From Candidatus Bathyarchaeota archaeon (GTDB lineage: Archaea > Thermoproteota > Bathyarchaeia > TCS64): DNA of 14,873 bases. The stretch lies in NCBI GenBank assembly GCA_030669135.1, contig DAOVEE010000024.1, positions 1-14,873 of the forward strand. The letters are read 5' to 3'. Shown here one piece after another: positions 1 to 8,602 of this stretch. The translations under genes were made by a program, and so were the position numbers. The first letter of the stretch is position 1, and each line of letters opens with the position of its first letter. The notes under the pieces were generated by a model that saw nothing but the letters and a program-made list of their open reading frames with translations, searched no databases and was not told the DNA's origin.

Positions 1-2
1 AT

Positions 3-3000
3 TTGCAGCGTATTCACAAGACCGTTATCGTCTTAGCGTGTATTGTTTTATCAGTTCTACTGCTATCCCTCTCCATCGACTCTCTTGGCGAGGTCCCGAC
101 CTTGGAGGAGCTCCAGACGCCCAGCCTGCCCGGTCTGAAGCCAGAGGTATCCCCGACGCCTAACCCCGAGTCCACGAAGCTGGAGAAGCCGGACATAGAG
201 ATGGGTGAAGCCGATCCCATCTTCAGGGTGAGGGGCTCCACGGGCACACAGTACTTGAGGCTCATGGCCTACGACAAGTATCTCTCCGGGCTCTGGGGCT
301 CCTCGCCGTCCGACCCCATCACATATACGGGTGAGCTTCTCTGGCCCGACATCTATGTTAACGCCTCCCTCATACGGGTGAGCTTCACCGTCGAGCCGCT
401 GACAGATCTAGGCATGTATATCCCGACTGCACCCAACACCATCGGCCTCAACCTCACCGACTTGGTCACCTACTACGGCGACGAGATGGTTTTCAGCTGC
501 GAGGCTGCCGTCGACGCCTATAACCTCACCTACATAAAGTACAGCTACAGCGACGACGTCCTCAACGTATGCGACGTTGTGTATCTCCCGGACTACCTTG
601 AGGTGCCCGAAGAGATCGAGGGCGACCTCACGGCGCTTGCCGAGGAGATAGTTGGCAACGCCTCAACGCCGTACGAGCAACTTAGGGCTCTGGAGGAGTA
701 CCTTGAGACCCACTACGACTATAACCTGACCTGCCCGGATGCTCCCCCCGGCGTCGACCCCCTGGAGTGGTTCCTCTACGAGGGAGGGGAGGGGGTCTGC
801 ACGGACTTCAACACTGCCCTCACTATGATGGCCAGATGCCTGAACATGACCGCGAGGCTGGTGGGAGGCTACTATATCGATCCCGAAGCCATGCTACAAG
901 ATGTTTACCCGATCCAGGCTCACGCCTTCACCGAGGTCCCCTTCGAGGGCCTCGGCTGGATAATCTTCGACGCCACGCCGGGCGCAGACCTACTGTCCAT
1001 GATCGAGGAGTTCGGAGGGTTCAACGAAACAGATGGACTTCCTGAGCCATCCTATGACGATAGCGGAGAGTTGCCCGTCGAGGGCGATGTTCCTACGACA
1101 GGTGAAGAGGTTTTCAGGATCTACGGGGCCACAGGCTCACCCTACTTAAGGGACGGCGTGGGCGACTACTACAACGGCTCATGGTATATGCACGGCTCCA
1201 TCTCCGTCCCGTACTGGGGCCAGTACGTGACCTCCGTCATAGGAAACTACAGCGGCTACCAGGAGTATCATTACTACGTGGAGCCGGCCCAGGCTTTAGA
1301 GGGCTTCATACCTTCACCGCTTCACCCGCTGCAGATCGTAGTCGACTGGAACATGACTTTCTACCCCGAGCACGAGCTCTTCCGTGTGGACGATCCGTTG
1401 ACCCTGAGCTATGAGGTGCAGTCAGAGGTCTATACGTTCAACGAGACGACGCTGGAGAAGGCGACGCCGTACAACAGCACGCTGTATTTACAGGTGCCGG
1501 ATGCCCTGGAGGATCTGATAACTCCTTTTACGGAGCAGGTCACCCGTAACGTAGAGTCACCGTACCTCAAGGTTAAGGCCCTAGAGAGCCACCTGAAGAC
1601 CAATTACTCTTACAACCTCTCCTACACCCGATCTCCAGGCGGCGTCGACCCCGTGGAGTGGTTCCTATTCCGCGAGGGGCAGGGGGTGTGCACCAACTTC
1701 AACACGGCTTTGACTCTACTCGCCCGGAGCCTAAAAGTGCCGGCGCGGCTCGTGACAGGTTACCTGGTCGACCCTGCCGCCGAGACCCAGTCCGTGGAGA
1801 CGACTCAGGCCCATGCATACACGGAGGCACTCTTCGACGATCTCGGGTGGATCGTTTTCGACGCGACCCCCGCCGGAGAGACTTGGACGCCCGAGGAGCC
1901 GTCGAACAGAACACCAACAAACACCACGATCACATACCAGGACGAGTATGTCCTCGTCGGCTCATGTTTCACCGTGGCCGGCACCGTCGTGGATGACCAG
2001 GGGAACGACGTCTCGGGGCTAGACGTCCTCGTCTACCTGAAGAAGGAGAAATCCGGGGACGGCACCCTCGCTGGTCGCGGGGTGGTTGTCGACGGCAGGT
2101 TCAACGTCACCTGTCTCTTCCCACTTGGTCTGCCTGGGGGCGAGTACAACGTTGACGCCCACACGCTGGGAAACGAGGGGTACATGGAATCTTGGAGCGA
2201 TCCGCCGATAGTGAGCTACACGGAGACCGAGTTCACATACGACGTGCCCGAGAAGGTCATCACCGGTCAAGCCTTCAACATATCCTGCACTCTAGTGGAG
2301 AAGCAGACCAGCAGATCCCTCGCCGAAGCCCAGTGCACAGTCACCGCCGGGAGAGAGACCTACAACAGGGTCACCGACGGCGAGGGCTGCATTAGACTCA
2401 CGGGGCTCTTCGATGATCCAGGCGCATTCGAAGTGGAGATGACGTACGAGGGCGCAGAGTACCATCTTGGAACATCCGCGAGTACATACGTTAAGTCTGT
2501 TTCCCTTACCATCACCCCCACGAGAGACATCGCCTTGGTCCGGGGCGAGAACTCGGTCATCAGGGGCAGGGTCCACGCCGACGAGATCCCTGGTGACTCC
2601 GAGGCCCTGACCCTCCGCCTGGAGGACAAGGAGATCTCCACGGTGACTAACGAGGTGGGCGAGTTCTTCATCTCCTACAGGCCGCCTATCGACCACGAGC
2701 TGGGTGAGGTTCCCCTAGAGTTCACACTCCACAGAAACAAGCAAAGAGTAGACGCGTTCGCCCTCGTGAAGGCGAGGCCAAGGATCAGCCTTGACACGAG
2801 ACAGCAGGTCCAGGCTGGGCGGCAGCATGCCGTCAAAGTCGTGCTCAGGGACGACCACGGCGAGTCCTTGGGGAGTAGGCCCTTGACACTTCTCTACCGC
2901 TGCGGCGAACTCGCCGAAAACTTCACGGCCACCACGGACGGCGCCGGTGTGGCGGAGTTCAGTTTCAAGCTATCCGAGCCAGAGGACGGCACAATGACGT

Positions 3001-3770
3001 TGTCCGCCTCGTATCAGGGGGAGGAGCTCTACACGGCTGCCTCCGCAATGACCACTCTAACGGTGCTAACGCCGACACGTTTCCCGGTCCTGCAGGCGGC
3101 AGCCGTTTTACTCGGCCTCGTGGGTGTAGGCGCCTTTGTCTATTTACAGATGAAGAGGACGAGGGAGGCGCCGCCGGAGCAGCCTATGAGCGTAGCTGAG
3201 TCGGAGACCAGGTCGACCCGACTGACCATCTCGCTACCCCAGATACAGACGCCGTTCCCCAACGTCTGGGGGGTCAACGAGGAACTTGAGGTCTCGGTGG
3301 AGTTAATCACGGTCGAGGGCTACCCGATAATGAACGCCCAGATAGACATGGAGGTAGACGGTGAACCGCGAGTGGTCTCCACTGGTGAAGAGGGTCTGTC
3401 GTCGACCACCACGGTCAGCCGGTCGACAAGGAGCCTAAAGATATCGGCCAGTTACCGCGTCGAGGAGTTGTATACTGAGCTCGATGTAAAGATAGTCGAA
3501 TACCGTGAGGAGATCATTGGCCTCTTCAACACCAAGTTCAGGGACGCGCGGAAGAGGTTCGACAAGATAAAGGACAACTACACTGCGCGGGAGCTCTTGG
3601 GCTACCTTAAGACCCAGACACCTGCGGAGACGTATAGTGCGCTCGAGGAGATGACCTTCATATTCGAGGAGGCTAACTACAGCCTCCACCCGATAGCGAG
3701 AGACTGCTACGAGAGGTTCTACCTCGCCAAGAATGAGTTCGAGGAGGCTATTGATGGAGAAGAGAGTTAA
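3..3770 (+). CDS. Secreted membrane-anchored tandem transglutaminase-like protein
   Basis: Seen: a 1255-residue protein from a TTG at base 3, with a basic N-end and a hydrophobic stretch at about residues 7-25 typical of a signal peptide or anchor. Two units follow, opening at FRVRGSTG (74) and FRIYGATG (371). Each ends in a transglutaminase-like domain with a complete Cys-His-Asp triad: C266/H307/D323 and C563/H604/D620. About four Ig-like beta domains follow (roughly 650-740, 742-834, 835-924, 925-1023), then one membrane helix (1027-1050) trailed by KR residues. After it come one more beta domain (about 1065-1165) and a helical tail (1167-1255) resembling the DUF4129 region of TgpA-like proteins. 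Known: such proteins sit beside MoxR and DUF58 genes. Inferred: catalytic domains outside the cell, tail inside; substrate unknown, and cross-linking or protease-like chemistry are both possible. The true start could lie before the window, but the signal-like N-end argues for this TTG. Confidence 0.9.
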   Translation: MQRIHKTVIVLACIVLSVLLLSLSIDSLGEVPTLEELQTPSLPGLKPEVSPTPNPESTKLEKPDIEMGEADPIFRVRGSTGTQYLRLMAYDKYLSGLWGSSPSDPITYTGELLWPDIYVNASLIRVSFTVEPLTDLGMYIPTAPNTIGLNLTDLVTYYGDEMVFSCEAAVDAYNLTYIKYSYSDDVLNVCDVVYLPDYLEVPEEIEGDLTALAEEIVGNASTPYEQLRALEEYLETHYDYNLTCPDAPPGVDPLEWFLYEGGEGVCTDFNTALTMMARCLNMTARLVGGYYIDPEAMLQDVYPIQAHAFTEVPFEGLGWIIFDATPGADLLSMIEEFGGFNETDGLPEPSYDDSGELPVEGDVPTTGEEVFRIYGATGSPYLRDGVGDYYNGSWYMHGSISVPYWGQYVTSVIGNYSGYQEYHYYVEPAQALEGFIPSPLHPLQIVVDWNMTFYPEHELFRVDDPLTLSYEVQSEVYTFNETTLEKATPYNSTLYLQVPDALEDLITPFTEQVTRNVESPYLKVKALESHLKTNYSYNLSYTRSPGGVDPVEWFLFREGQGVCTNFNTALTLLARSLKVPARLVTGYLVDPAAETQSVETTQAHAYTEALFDDLGWIVFDATPAGETWTPEEPSNRTPTNTTITYQDEYVLVGSCFTVAGTVVDDQGNDVSGLDVLVYLKKEKSGDGTLAGRGVVVDGRFNVTCLFPLGLPGGEYNVDAHTLGNEGYMESWSDPPIVSYTETEFTYDVPEKVITGQAFNISCTLVEKQTSRSLAEAQCTVTAGRETYNRVTDGEGCIRLTGLFDDPGAFEVEMTYEGAEYHLGTSASTYVKSVSLTITPTRDIALVRGENSVIRGRVHADEIPGDSEALTLRLEDKEISTVTNEVGEFFISYRPPIDHELGEVPLEFTLHRNKQRVDAFALVKARPRISLDTRQQVQAGRQHAVKVVLRDDHGESLGSRPLTLLYRCGELAENFTATTDGAGVAEFSFKLSEPEDGTMTLSASYQGEELYTAASAMTTLTVLTPTRFPVLQAAAVLLGLVGVGAFVYLQMKRTREAPPEQPMSVAESETRSTRLTISLPQIQTPFPNVWGVNEELEVSVELITVEGYPIMNAQIDMEVDGEPRVVSTGEEGLSSTTTVSRSTRSLKISASYRVEELYTELDVKIVEYREEIIGLFNTKFRDARKRFDKIKDNYTARELLGYLKTQTPAETYSALEEMTFIFEEANYSLHPIARDCYERFYLAKNEFEEAIDGEES
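3741..3746 (+). promoter_or_regulatory. Ribosome binding site for the first membrane protein
   Basis: GAGGAG lies 7 bases before the ATG at 3754, inside the last codons of the transglutaminase gene. This decides the start: the ATG at 3733 in the same frame has no such motif at a suitable distance and would lengthen the overlap to 38 bases. Confidence 0.7.
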
Positions 3771-5001
3771 GGAGATCGTTCTGCCTTCGGTCATATATGT
3801 CGCGTTTCTAACTGTGACCGTCTGGTTCCTAGTGTTGCAGGAGACCATAATACCCCTGGACATCCTTGGCTACGACGTCACGCTCAGCCCCTCCTTCCTT
3901 GGGATCCCCCTCATAGCTTTCCTGAGCATGAAGTACTCCAGCGTCGTCGCGGATAAGCTCCTCGTCGGGAGGGCGACGGATAGGCTGTCCGAGGTCCTGA
4001 ACACGGTGGCTTACACCGCATTCCTTTACTTTGCGGCCGACTGGAGCCTCGTCCCGGGCTGGGTGAAGCCCCTGACCGCCTTCCTGTTGTACGCGACGAT
4101 GCTCTCCGCTCTCCATGACATACTGAGCATATACATCAGGGACATCAACTACATCTTCGAGCCCATACTCACAAGCATCTACATATTATTCATAGGATTC
4201 CTTGGGAGCCAGACCTGGCTCAGCATCTACCCTTTCTTCGAGGAGCTTGTCTTAGACTCACCCTTCTCCGGCGTCCTGCTGCCAATTATCAGAGCGGGGC
4301 TGGCTGAGCCCGTGAACAACGTTATCATAGCTAGCACCGCCCTGACGGCGGTGCTCTCCCTCACTGGCGTTTTCAAGAACCACCCCAACCCATACCTAGA
4401 GTATCTTGGCAGCAGGATCGGCGGCCAGATCGAGAAGGTGACGCTGCTCAACTTCGTCCTGATATACTACCTTTTCTTTGTCCGGAGGTACTTACTCGAG
4501 TTCTCAGGCCTTAATCCCCAGTATGTCGTGATCGGAGAGTGGGCCGCCATATGCTTGGGATTCTATCTCAGCTACCGAAGCATGAAGCGCTACGCGGAGG
4601 AATCGCTCGTCAGGCTGGATGTCACCGGGACGTGGCGGAGGCACCTGCAGCAGGTGAACATGCATACAGACTCGCAGCTCGACCATCTCTCGGACCTAGT
4701 CGAGAGGTTCATCGTACACGGCATAAAGAACGAGCTGATAATCCACCTCACTCTCCTGCTCAAGAACTCAGGTCTAGAAGTCTACGCAATCACGAACACG
4801 CTTACTCCGCTCGTGGAGTATGGCGACATGGAACCACCGAAGATAGGGTTACCGTGGCAGGCGGACAACGTGGCCAAGTTGAACAACCAGAGGAGAAGAA
4901 AGATCGTTAACACAGTACTCGGCTCCATACAGTTAAAACCGTTAACGGGCGAGAGGGAAGCAGAGGAGGCCGAGGGAGAAAACGCGTTGGAGGTTTACTA
5001 G
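3754..5001 (+). CDS. Polytopic membrane protein of unknown function
   Basis: I do not recognise this 415-residue protein. Seen: about seven or eight hydrophobic helices, near residues 9-28, 45-60, 82-98, 104-122, 135-155, 188-206, 229-247 and 255-274. A hydrophilic, mostly helical C-terminal part of about 140 residues (275-415) follows and ends in an acidic tail. The gene begins 17 bases inside the transglutaminase gene, and its TAG stop touches the ATG of the MoxR gene, so translational coupling is likely. In the well-known TgpA architecture, membrane helices and transglutaminase domain are one polypeptide; here the large transglutaminase has one anchor and this protein may supply the membrane module separately (inference). 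The soluble tail would be cytoplasmic if the positive-inside pattern (RRHL, NNQRRRK) holds, within reach of the MoxR ATPase. Confidence 0.85.
   Translation: MEKRVKEIVLPSVIYVAFLTVTVWFLVLQETIIPLDILGYDVTLSPSFLGIPLIAFLSMKYSSVVADKLLVGRATDRLSEVLNTVAYTAFLYFAADWSLVPGWVKPLTAFLLYATMLSALHDILSIYIRDINYIFEPILTSIYILFIGFLGSQTWLSIYPFFEELVLDSPFSGVLLPIIRAGLAEPVNNVIIASTALTAVLSLTGVFKNHPNPYLEYLGSRIGGQIEKVTLLNFVLIYYLFFVRRYLLEFSGLNPQYVVIGEWAAICLGFYLSYRSMKRYAEESLVRLDVTGTWRRHLQQVNMHTDSQLDHLSDLVERFIVHGIKNELIIHLTLLLKNSGLEVYAITNTLTPLVEYGDMEPPKIGLPWQADNVAKLNNQRRRKIVNTVLGSIQLKPLTGEREAEEAEGENALEVY
4989..4993 (+). promoter_or_regulatory. Ribosome binding site for the MoxR gene
   Basis: GGAGG lies 8 bases before the ATG at 5002, within the end of the preceding gene. 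It supports the abutting start and coupled translation. Confidence 0.7.
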
Positions 5002-5976
5002 ATGCAGTTACACGAAGTCAAGACCATGTGCGACAGCATCCTCGACACTGTGCAGACATATTTCGTCGGGGATAGAAAGCTTCTTAATAAGGTGTTGGCC
5101 GCTGCTCTCGCGAACGGCCACATACTCTTCGAAGACAACCCCGGTCTGGGGAAGACCCTGTTGGCAAAGTTGTTCGCGAAGGCCACAGGGTGCGGCTGGG
5201 GCAGGGTCCAGTTCACGCCGGACCTGATGCCCGCCGACATCATCGGGACGAAGATATGGCGTATGAACACGGGAGAGTTCTCCCTCGAGAAAGGCCCAGT
5301 GTTCACCCATATACTGCTAGCTGACGAGATCAACAGGTCTCCGCCAAAGGTTCAATCCGCCTTGCTGGAGTGCATGGAGGAGAGGCAGGTCACCATCGAG
5401 GGAGAGACATACCCGCTTGACCGCCCTTTCTTCGTAGTCGCCACACAGAACCCTATAGAGCTGGAGGGGACGTACCCACTCCCCGAGGCACAGCTCGACC
5501 GCTTCCAACTCAAGCTGTCCACAGGCTACGTGGCCTCAGAGGAGCTTGAGGCGGATATACTGAGGCGGAGATCCAGCTGGAGACAGGATGATCCAACCGA
5601 ATTCATCAATAGCGTGATGACCACGGAGGCATTCAGGGAGCTTCAAGACCATGTAGAGACCGAGGTCTATGTGGACGACCAGATATACCTGTATATATCA
5701 AAGATCGTGAGGGCCACCCGTCAGAGCCCCTACGTCGAGGTGGGCTCCAGCCCAAGAGGCGGGCTCAGCTTGTTCAAGGTATCCAGGGCTAACGCCGCGT
5801 TGAATGGGAGAGACTACGTCATACCTGACGACGTGAAGATGTATGCCGTCGAAGCCTTGGCCCACCGCATGATAATGAAGCTCGAGTATGCCCTCGATGA
5901 CAGGGTCACCCCCGAGTCCATAGTGAGCTCGGTGCTGGAGAAGGTGGAGGCTCCCAAGGAAATCGTGCGCAGGTAG
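5002..5976 (+). CDS. MoxR-family AAA+ ATPase
   Basis: A 324-residue AAA+ ATPase of the MoxR type, at the usual length for the family. Seen: Walker A DNPGLGKT (K51), Walker B LLADEIN (D108, E109) followed by the family-typical RSPPKVQSALLECMEE, sensor 1 in ATQNP (N150), and EGTYPLPEAQLDRF after it. A helical lid domain fills the C-terminal third. Known: MoxR ATPases are chaperone-like motors that help mature or insert metal centres and assemble surface or enzyme complexes, normally encoded next to DUF58 and often VWA or transglutaminase proteins. Here the partners are the DUF58 gene downstream and the transglutaminase upstream. Inferred: it acts in the cytoplasm at the membrane on products of this operon. 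No catalytic residue looks missing. Confidence 0.96.
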   Translation: MQLHEVKTMCDSILDTVQTYFVGDRKLLNKVLAAALANGHILFEDNPGLGKTLLAKLFAKATGCGWGRVQFTPDLMPADIIGTKIWRMNTGEFSLEKGPVFTHILLADEINRSPPKVQSALLECMEERQVTIEGETYPLDRPFFVVATQNPIELEGTYPLPEAQLDRFQLKLSTGYVASEELEADILRRRSSWRQDDPTEFINSVMTTEAFRELQDHVETEVYVDDQIYLYISKIVRATRQSPYVEVGSSPRGGLSLFKVSRANAALNGRDYVIPDDVKMYAVEALAHRMIMKLEYALDDRVTPESIVSSVLEKVEAPKEIVRR

Positions 5977-5982
5977 AGTGCT

Positions 5983-7401
5983 TTGCTTACCGGTGTCCCC
6001 CTGAGGCTCAGCCTGAGCTCCTTCGGCTTCATCCTGACTGGGATGGCCACCGGTAACATGATTCTGATCTATCTGGGGCTCATACCTCTCTTCTTCGTGG
6101 TCATCTCCCTCTTCATAGAGAGCCCAAGTGTACTCTCCGCTCCTCCAATTGATGAGTCCATCAGCGTCGAAGTCGACGAAGAGCTGGAGGTCTCGAGAAG
6201 CGTCACCGTCCGAGAGGGGTGGGGCCTCGTGACCCTCGGGGAGGAGCTGCCATCCAGCTTCGAGCTTCTCAGAGGCAACAACTTCCATGTGTTCTGGAAG
6301 GAGCCCAGGCCCACGGAGATCGAGCTGAGGTACAGGGTGAAATGCACCAGAAGGGGCACCTACCAGCTAAACAAGCTGAACTGGGAGGCTAGACACCCCA
6401 TGTACATGACCCCTACGCTGTCAGGCGTCTTCCCAACGGGTCAGGAGCTGATCGTGAAACCCAAGGGACTAAGGATCAAGAGGATACGCCAACAGAAGAT
6501 CTTCACCAAGATACCCATGCCCGCGGAGTCCAGAATCAAGATCGGCGTACCCACCACCGACTTCAAGGAGCTGAGGGACTATAACTGGGGCGACTCCTAT
6601 AAGCAGATAAACTGGAAGGCCACGGCGAGGAACTACCGTGGCGTCCAACACATACCCATAGTCAACGAGTACGAGAAAGAGGGACGCCGCGTAGTTTTCA
6701 TCTTCCTCGACACATCGACCTCGCTAAGCCTGGGGACGGATCTGCGTAACAGCTTCGAGTACGCCGTCCAGGCCGTGCTCGGTCTCTCGGAGTTCTACAT
6801 CTCCAGGCAGTGCAAGCTGGGTCTGGCTCTATACAACAGCGAAAGCGGTGTAAGGGATGGCGACAAAGTAAGGCATCTCTCAGGTAGGTTCAGAGAACAC
6901 GATCAGGGAGACTCTGTACAAGTGGAGAAGCCGGGACACACGGGTATCGGCAGGGGCGTCCTGCTTTTCCCTGAAACCGGTAAGATACAGCAGTATAGGG
7001 TCCATAGGATGCTGCTGGACACCGAGATGGCCTCTACGTATTACAGCCTCGACGAGGCCATAGGGTACGTCAGGGGCCACCTCCGCGGCACCAACCCGTT
7101 ATTCGTCATAGTCACCCGCGTCCATGACCAGAACTTTGACAGCCTTGTCTTCGGTGTAAGGGAGCTCACAAAATATACCAGGAAGGCGCGTAGGCAGAGC
7201 CCGAACATCATGGTGGTTAACGTCTCCGGCTACAGCCTAACTGTAAAGAACAGAGGCGACAAGACCGCAGCCCAGCTTCTAGAGTACCAAGAGAACGCTT
7301 ATCTGAATAGGCTCAGGGGCCTCGGCTTGATGGCGGTGAACTGGCACCCGACTCGTCAATCGATCACCGAGGTGCTCCTCGCTCAGGTGGGAAGGAGATG
7401 A
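5983..7401 (+). CDS. DUF58 domain-containing membrane protein
   Basis: A 472-residue DUF58 protein. Seen: two N-terminal hydrophobic segments (about 8-22 and 25-44), a beta-rich region to about 190, then the DUF58 signature with RDYNWGD (D199, D204) and INWKATAR (209-216). Next comes a VWA-like strand ending in DTSTS at 243-247, a MIDAS-type DxSxS. Known: DUF58 proteins accompany MoxR ATPases and are thought to bridge the ATPase and its substrate. The start is TTG at 5983, six bases after the MoxR stop; an ATG 20 codons on would remove most of the first helix, and AGGT at 5971-5974 gives a weak ribosome site, so TTG is preferred. The stretch from about 286 to 325, before the ETGKIQQ motif, looks longer than usual and is rich in charged and glycine residues; this is an impression, not an alignment. 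Confidence 0.93.
   Translation: MLTGVPLRLSLSSFGFILTGMATGNMILIYLGLIPLFFVVISLFIESPSVLSAPPIDESISVEVDEELEVSRSVTVREGWGLVTLGEELPSSFELLRGNNFHVFWKEPRPTEIELRYRVKCTRRGTYQLNKLNWEARHPMYMTPTLSGVFPTGQELIVKPKGLRIKRIRQQKIFTKIPMPAESRIKIGVPTTDFKELRDYNWGDSYKQINWKATARNYRGVQHIPIVNEYEKEGRRVVFIFLDTSTSLSLGTDLRNSFEYAVQAVLGLSEFYISRQCKLGLALYNSESGVRDGDKVRHLSGRFREHDQGDSVQVEKPGHTGIGRGVLLFPETGKIQQYRVHRMLLDTEMASTYYSLDEAIGYVRGHLRGTNPLFVIVTRVHDQNFDSLVFGVRELTKYTRKARRQSPNIMVVNVSGYSLTVKNRGDKTAAQLLEYQENAYLNRLRGLGLMAVNWHPTRQSITEVLLAQVGRR
7385..7390 (+). promoter_or_regulatory. Ribosome binding site for the second membrane protein
   Basis: AGGTGG lies 7 bases before the ATG at 7398, inside the end of the DUF58 gene. A second purine run, GGAG at 7394-7397, touches the ATG and is too close to act. 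Confidence 0.55.
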
Positions 7402-8183
7402 ACAGAGACGGCGCATTGATCAGGGTATACGAGGTCCTGGTTACCATTGGGAGCAGCTACCTCGCGATCAGCTCCTTCTTCGCATCTTCCCTGTACGATT
7501 CCTTGAGTCAGTTAATAAACAGGATTTTAGCCATGTACGACATCCTGACGATATCCACCACGGATGTAACCAAGATAATACCCTTGTTGGTAAGCGCTAT
7601 CGTGTTCCTTGTCGTTATCTACGACTACGCCATCGGGAAACCGGAGAACATGATCGATATCTTCGAGATAAACCTCGTGCTCATCTCTCCTGAGGTACTG
7701 AGCTTCTCCAAGCTAAACTGGATGAACCTCATAGAGAAGCCTCAGATACTTGAACCCACTCGAGGCCCAGCCACGGTCTTCCTCACAGGAGTCGTAATAC
7801 TGGTAGGTTACATCTCCCTTCTCTTTACGTCAAAATTCAAGGAGACGAGCCGGGAGCTTTTGGAGAGGGGAGCTGACAAAAGTCTGGTCCAGGAGATATT
7901 CGTGAAACAGAGTGTCTTGACGATTGGACTCGTGTTTACCTCAGCCTTACTCAGCGCAATGGTCTATGGTTCCATCCCTTTTATGAGCAGTCTGCTGGCT
8001 TCATCGATTTCTGGGATATCATACGGTTACCTTGTCCTTGGGGTTCTAGCGGTCGTAATCTTCTCTGTGTCTATATTCTTCTTCTACAATGAACAGAGAA
8101 CAATGGGTTCATCTAGTAAAGAACCATCTAAAGCTAGACTGGACGACTCAGCGTCTACGCCTCACCGATCAGATCCTGCTTAA
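7398..8183 (+). CDS. Small polytopic membrane protein of unknown function
   Basis: I do not recognise this 261-residue protein. Seen: about five hydrophobic helices near residues 13-35, 57-77, 124-144, 172-192 and 207-230. A charged segment (145-170, with KFKETSRELLERGADK) lies between the third and fourth, and a polar Ser/Lys-rich tail (about 234-261) ends the protein. Its ATG overlaps the DUF58 stop in an ATGA junction, so it is the last gene of the operon. The three-segment end with a cytoplasmic loop vaguely recalls integral membrane permease-type proteins, but there is no motif to name it. Inferred: a membrane partner of the MoxR/DUF58/transglutaminase system. Its last 15 bases overlap the end of a gene on the other strand. 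Confidence 0.85.
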   Translation: MNRDGALIRVYEVLVTIGSSYLAISSFFASSLYDSLSQLINRILAMYDILTISTTDVTKIIPLLVSAIVFLVVIYDYAIGKPENMIDIFEINLVLISPEVLSFSKLNWMNLIEKPQILEPTRGPATVFLTGVVILVGYISLLFTSKFKETSRELLERGADKSLVQEIFVKQSVLTIGLVFTSALLSAMVYGSIPFMSSLLASSISGISYGYLVLGVLAVVIFSVSIFFFYNEQRTMGSSSKEPSKARLDDSASTPHRSDPA

Positions 8184-8504
8184 CCTCTTAGTATAGCCCA
8201 CCTTTATATCCTGCTGTCTTAGAGCCTTTTGGAGAGTCATCAGTCGATTCAGCGTGTCTTTTGATCCCTCGACCGGCATGGGCCTCGGTCTGTTTTGATC
8301 AGACGTGATTATCATGTCTGAGGCTAGACCGTAGCAGTCGTTACCAAGGATGTCTTGGCTCACTATGTCGATGAGCTCTACGTCGCCTGGGTTTGCGATC
8401 ACTGATCTGTGTCTTTTATCCATGGTTGCTTTGAGGTCGCTTTCCATCGCATTTAAGAGTCGTGGAATGTGAATCTCTATTCCATATCTGTATCCCCACT
8501 CCAT
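8169..8504 (-). CDS. Small hypothetical protein, 111 residues
   Basis: Not recognised. The frame is open for 111 codons from an ATG, and codon choice and amino acid composition look like a normal soluble alpha/beta protein: balanced charges, two Cys or fewer, no hydrophobic helix. The middle segment DVELIDIVSQDILGNDCYG and a basic C-end are the main visible features. No other frame competes for these bases. It runs tail to tail into the operon's last membrane protein with a 15-base overlap. It is on the same strand as the zinc-ribbon gene, 98 bases downstream of that gene's stop, so it could be co-transcribed or have its own promoter in the AT-rich gap. No ribosome site precedes the ATG (the bases before it are a run of A). 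Confidence 0.6.
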   Translation of the reverse strand: MEWGYRYGIEIHIPRLLNAMESDLKATMDKRHRSVIANPGDVELIDIVSQDILGNDCYGLASDMIITSDQNRPRPMPVEGSKDTLNRLMTLQKALRQQDIKVGYTKRLSRI

Positions 8505-8602
8505 TTTTTCACTACTAAATATGGATATTTGGATAATGATTGGTAAAAATTATATGATTTTACTTTAAAATGTGGTTTTACTTGATTTTAATGGTTTAAA
8601 GA
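8505..8602. other. AT-rich spacer between two minus-strand genes
   Basis: Ninety-eight very AT-rich bases. On the minus strand TATAAT followed by a T5 run (8545-8554) could serve as a promoter element for the 111-residue gene or as a T-rich stop signal for the zinc-ribbon gene; the two cannot be told apart by eye. CTTTAAA at 8563-8569 and TTTAAAG at 8595-8601 form a weak inverted repeat just after the zinc-ribbon stop codon. Confidence 0.4.

Noticed and set aside
2292..2696. Overlapping minus-strand open frames inside the transglutaminase gene
   Set aside because: They lie fully within Ig-like domain coding sequence whose plus-strand reading is clear; no start signal or family feature supports them.
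3733..3753. Earlier ATG for the first membrane protein
   Set aside because: It is in frame, but GAGGAG with proper spacing precedes the ATG at 3754, and the earlier start would enlarge the gene overlap without adding a meaningful N-end.
5698..6288. Minus-strand open frame of 196 codons
   Set aside because: It spans the MoxR-DUF58 junction antisense to two well-supported genes, has no recognisable domain, and arises from codon bias in GC-rich sequence.
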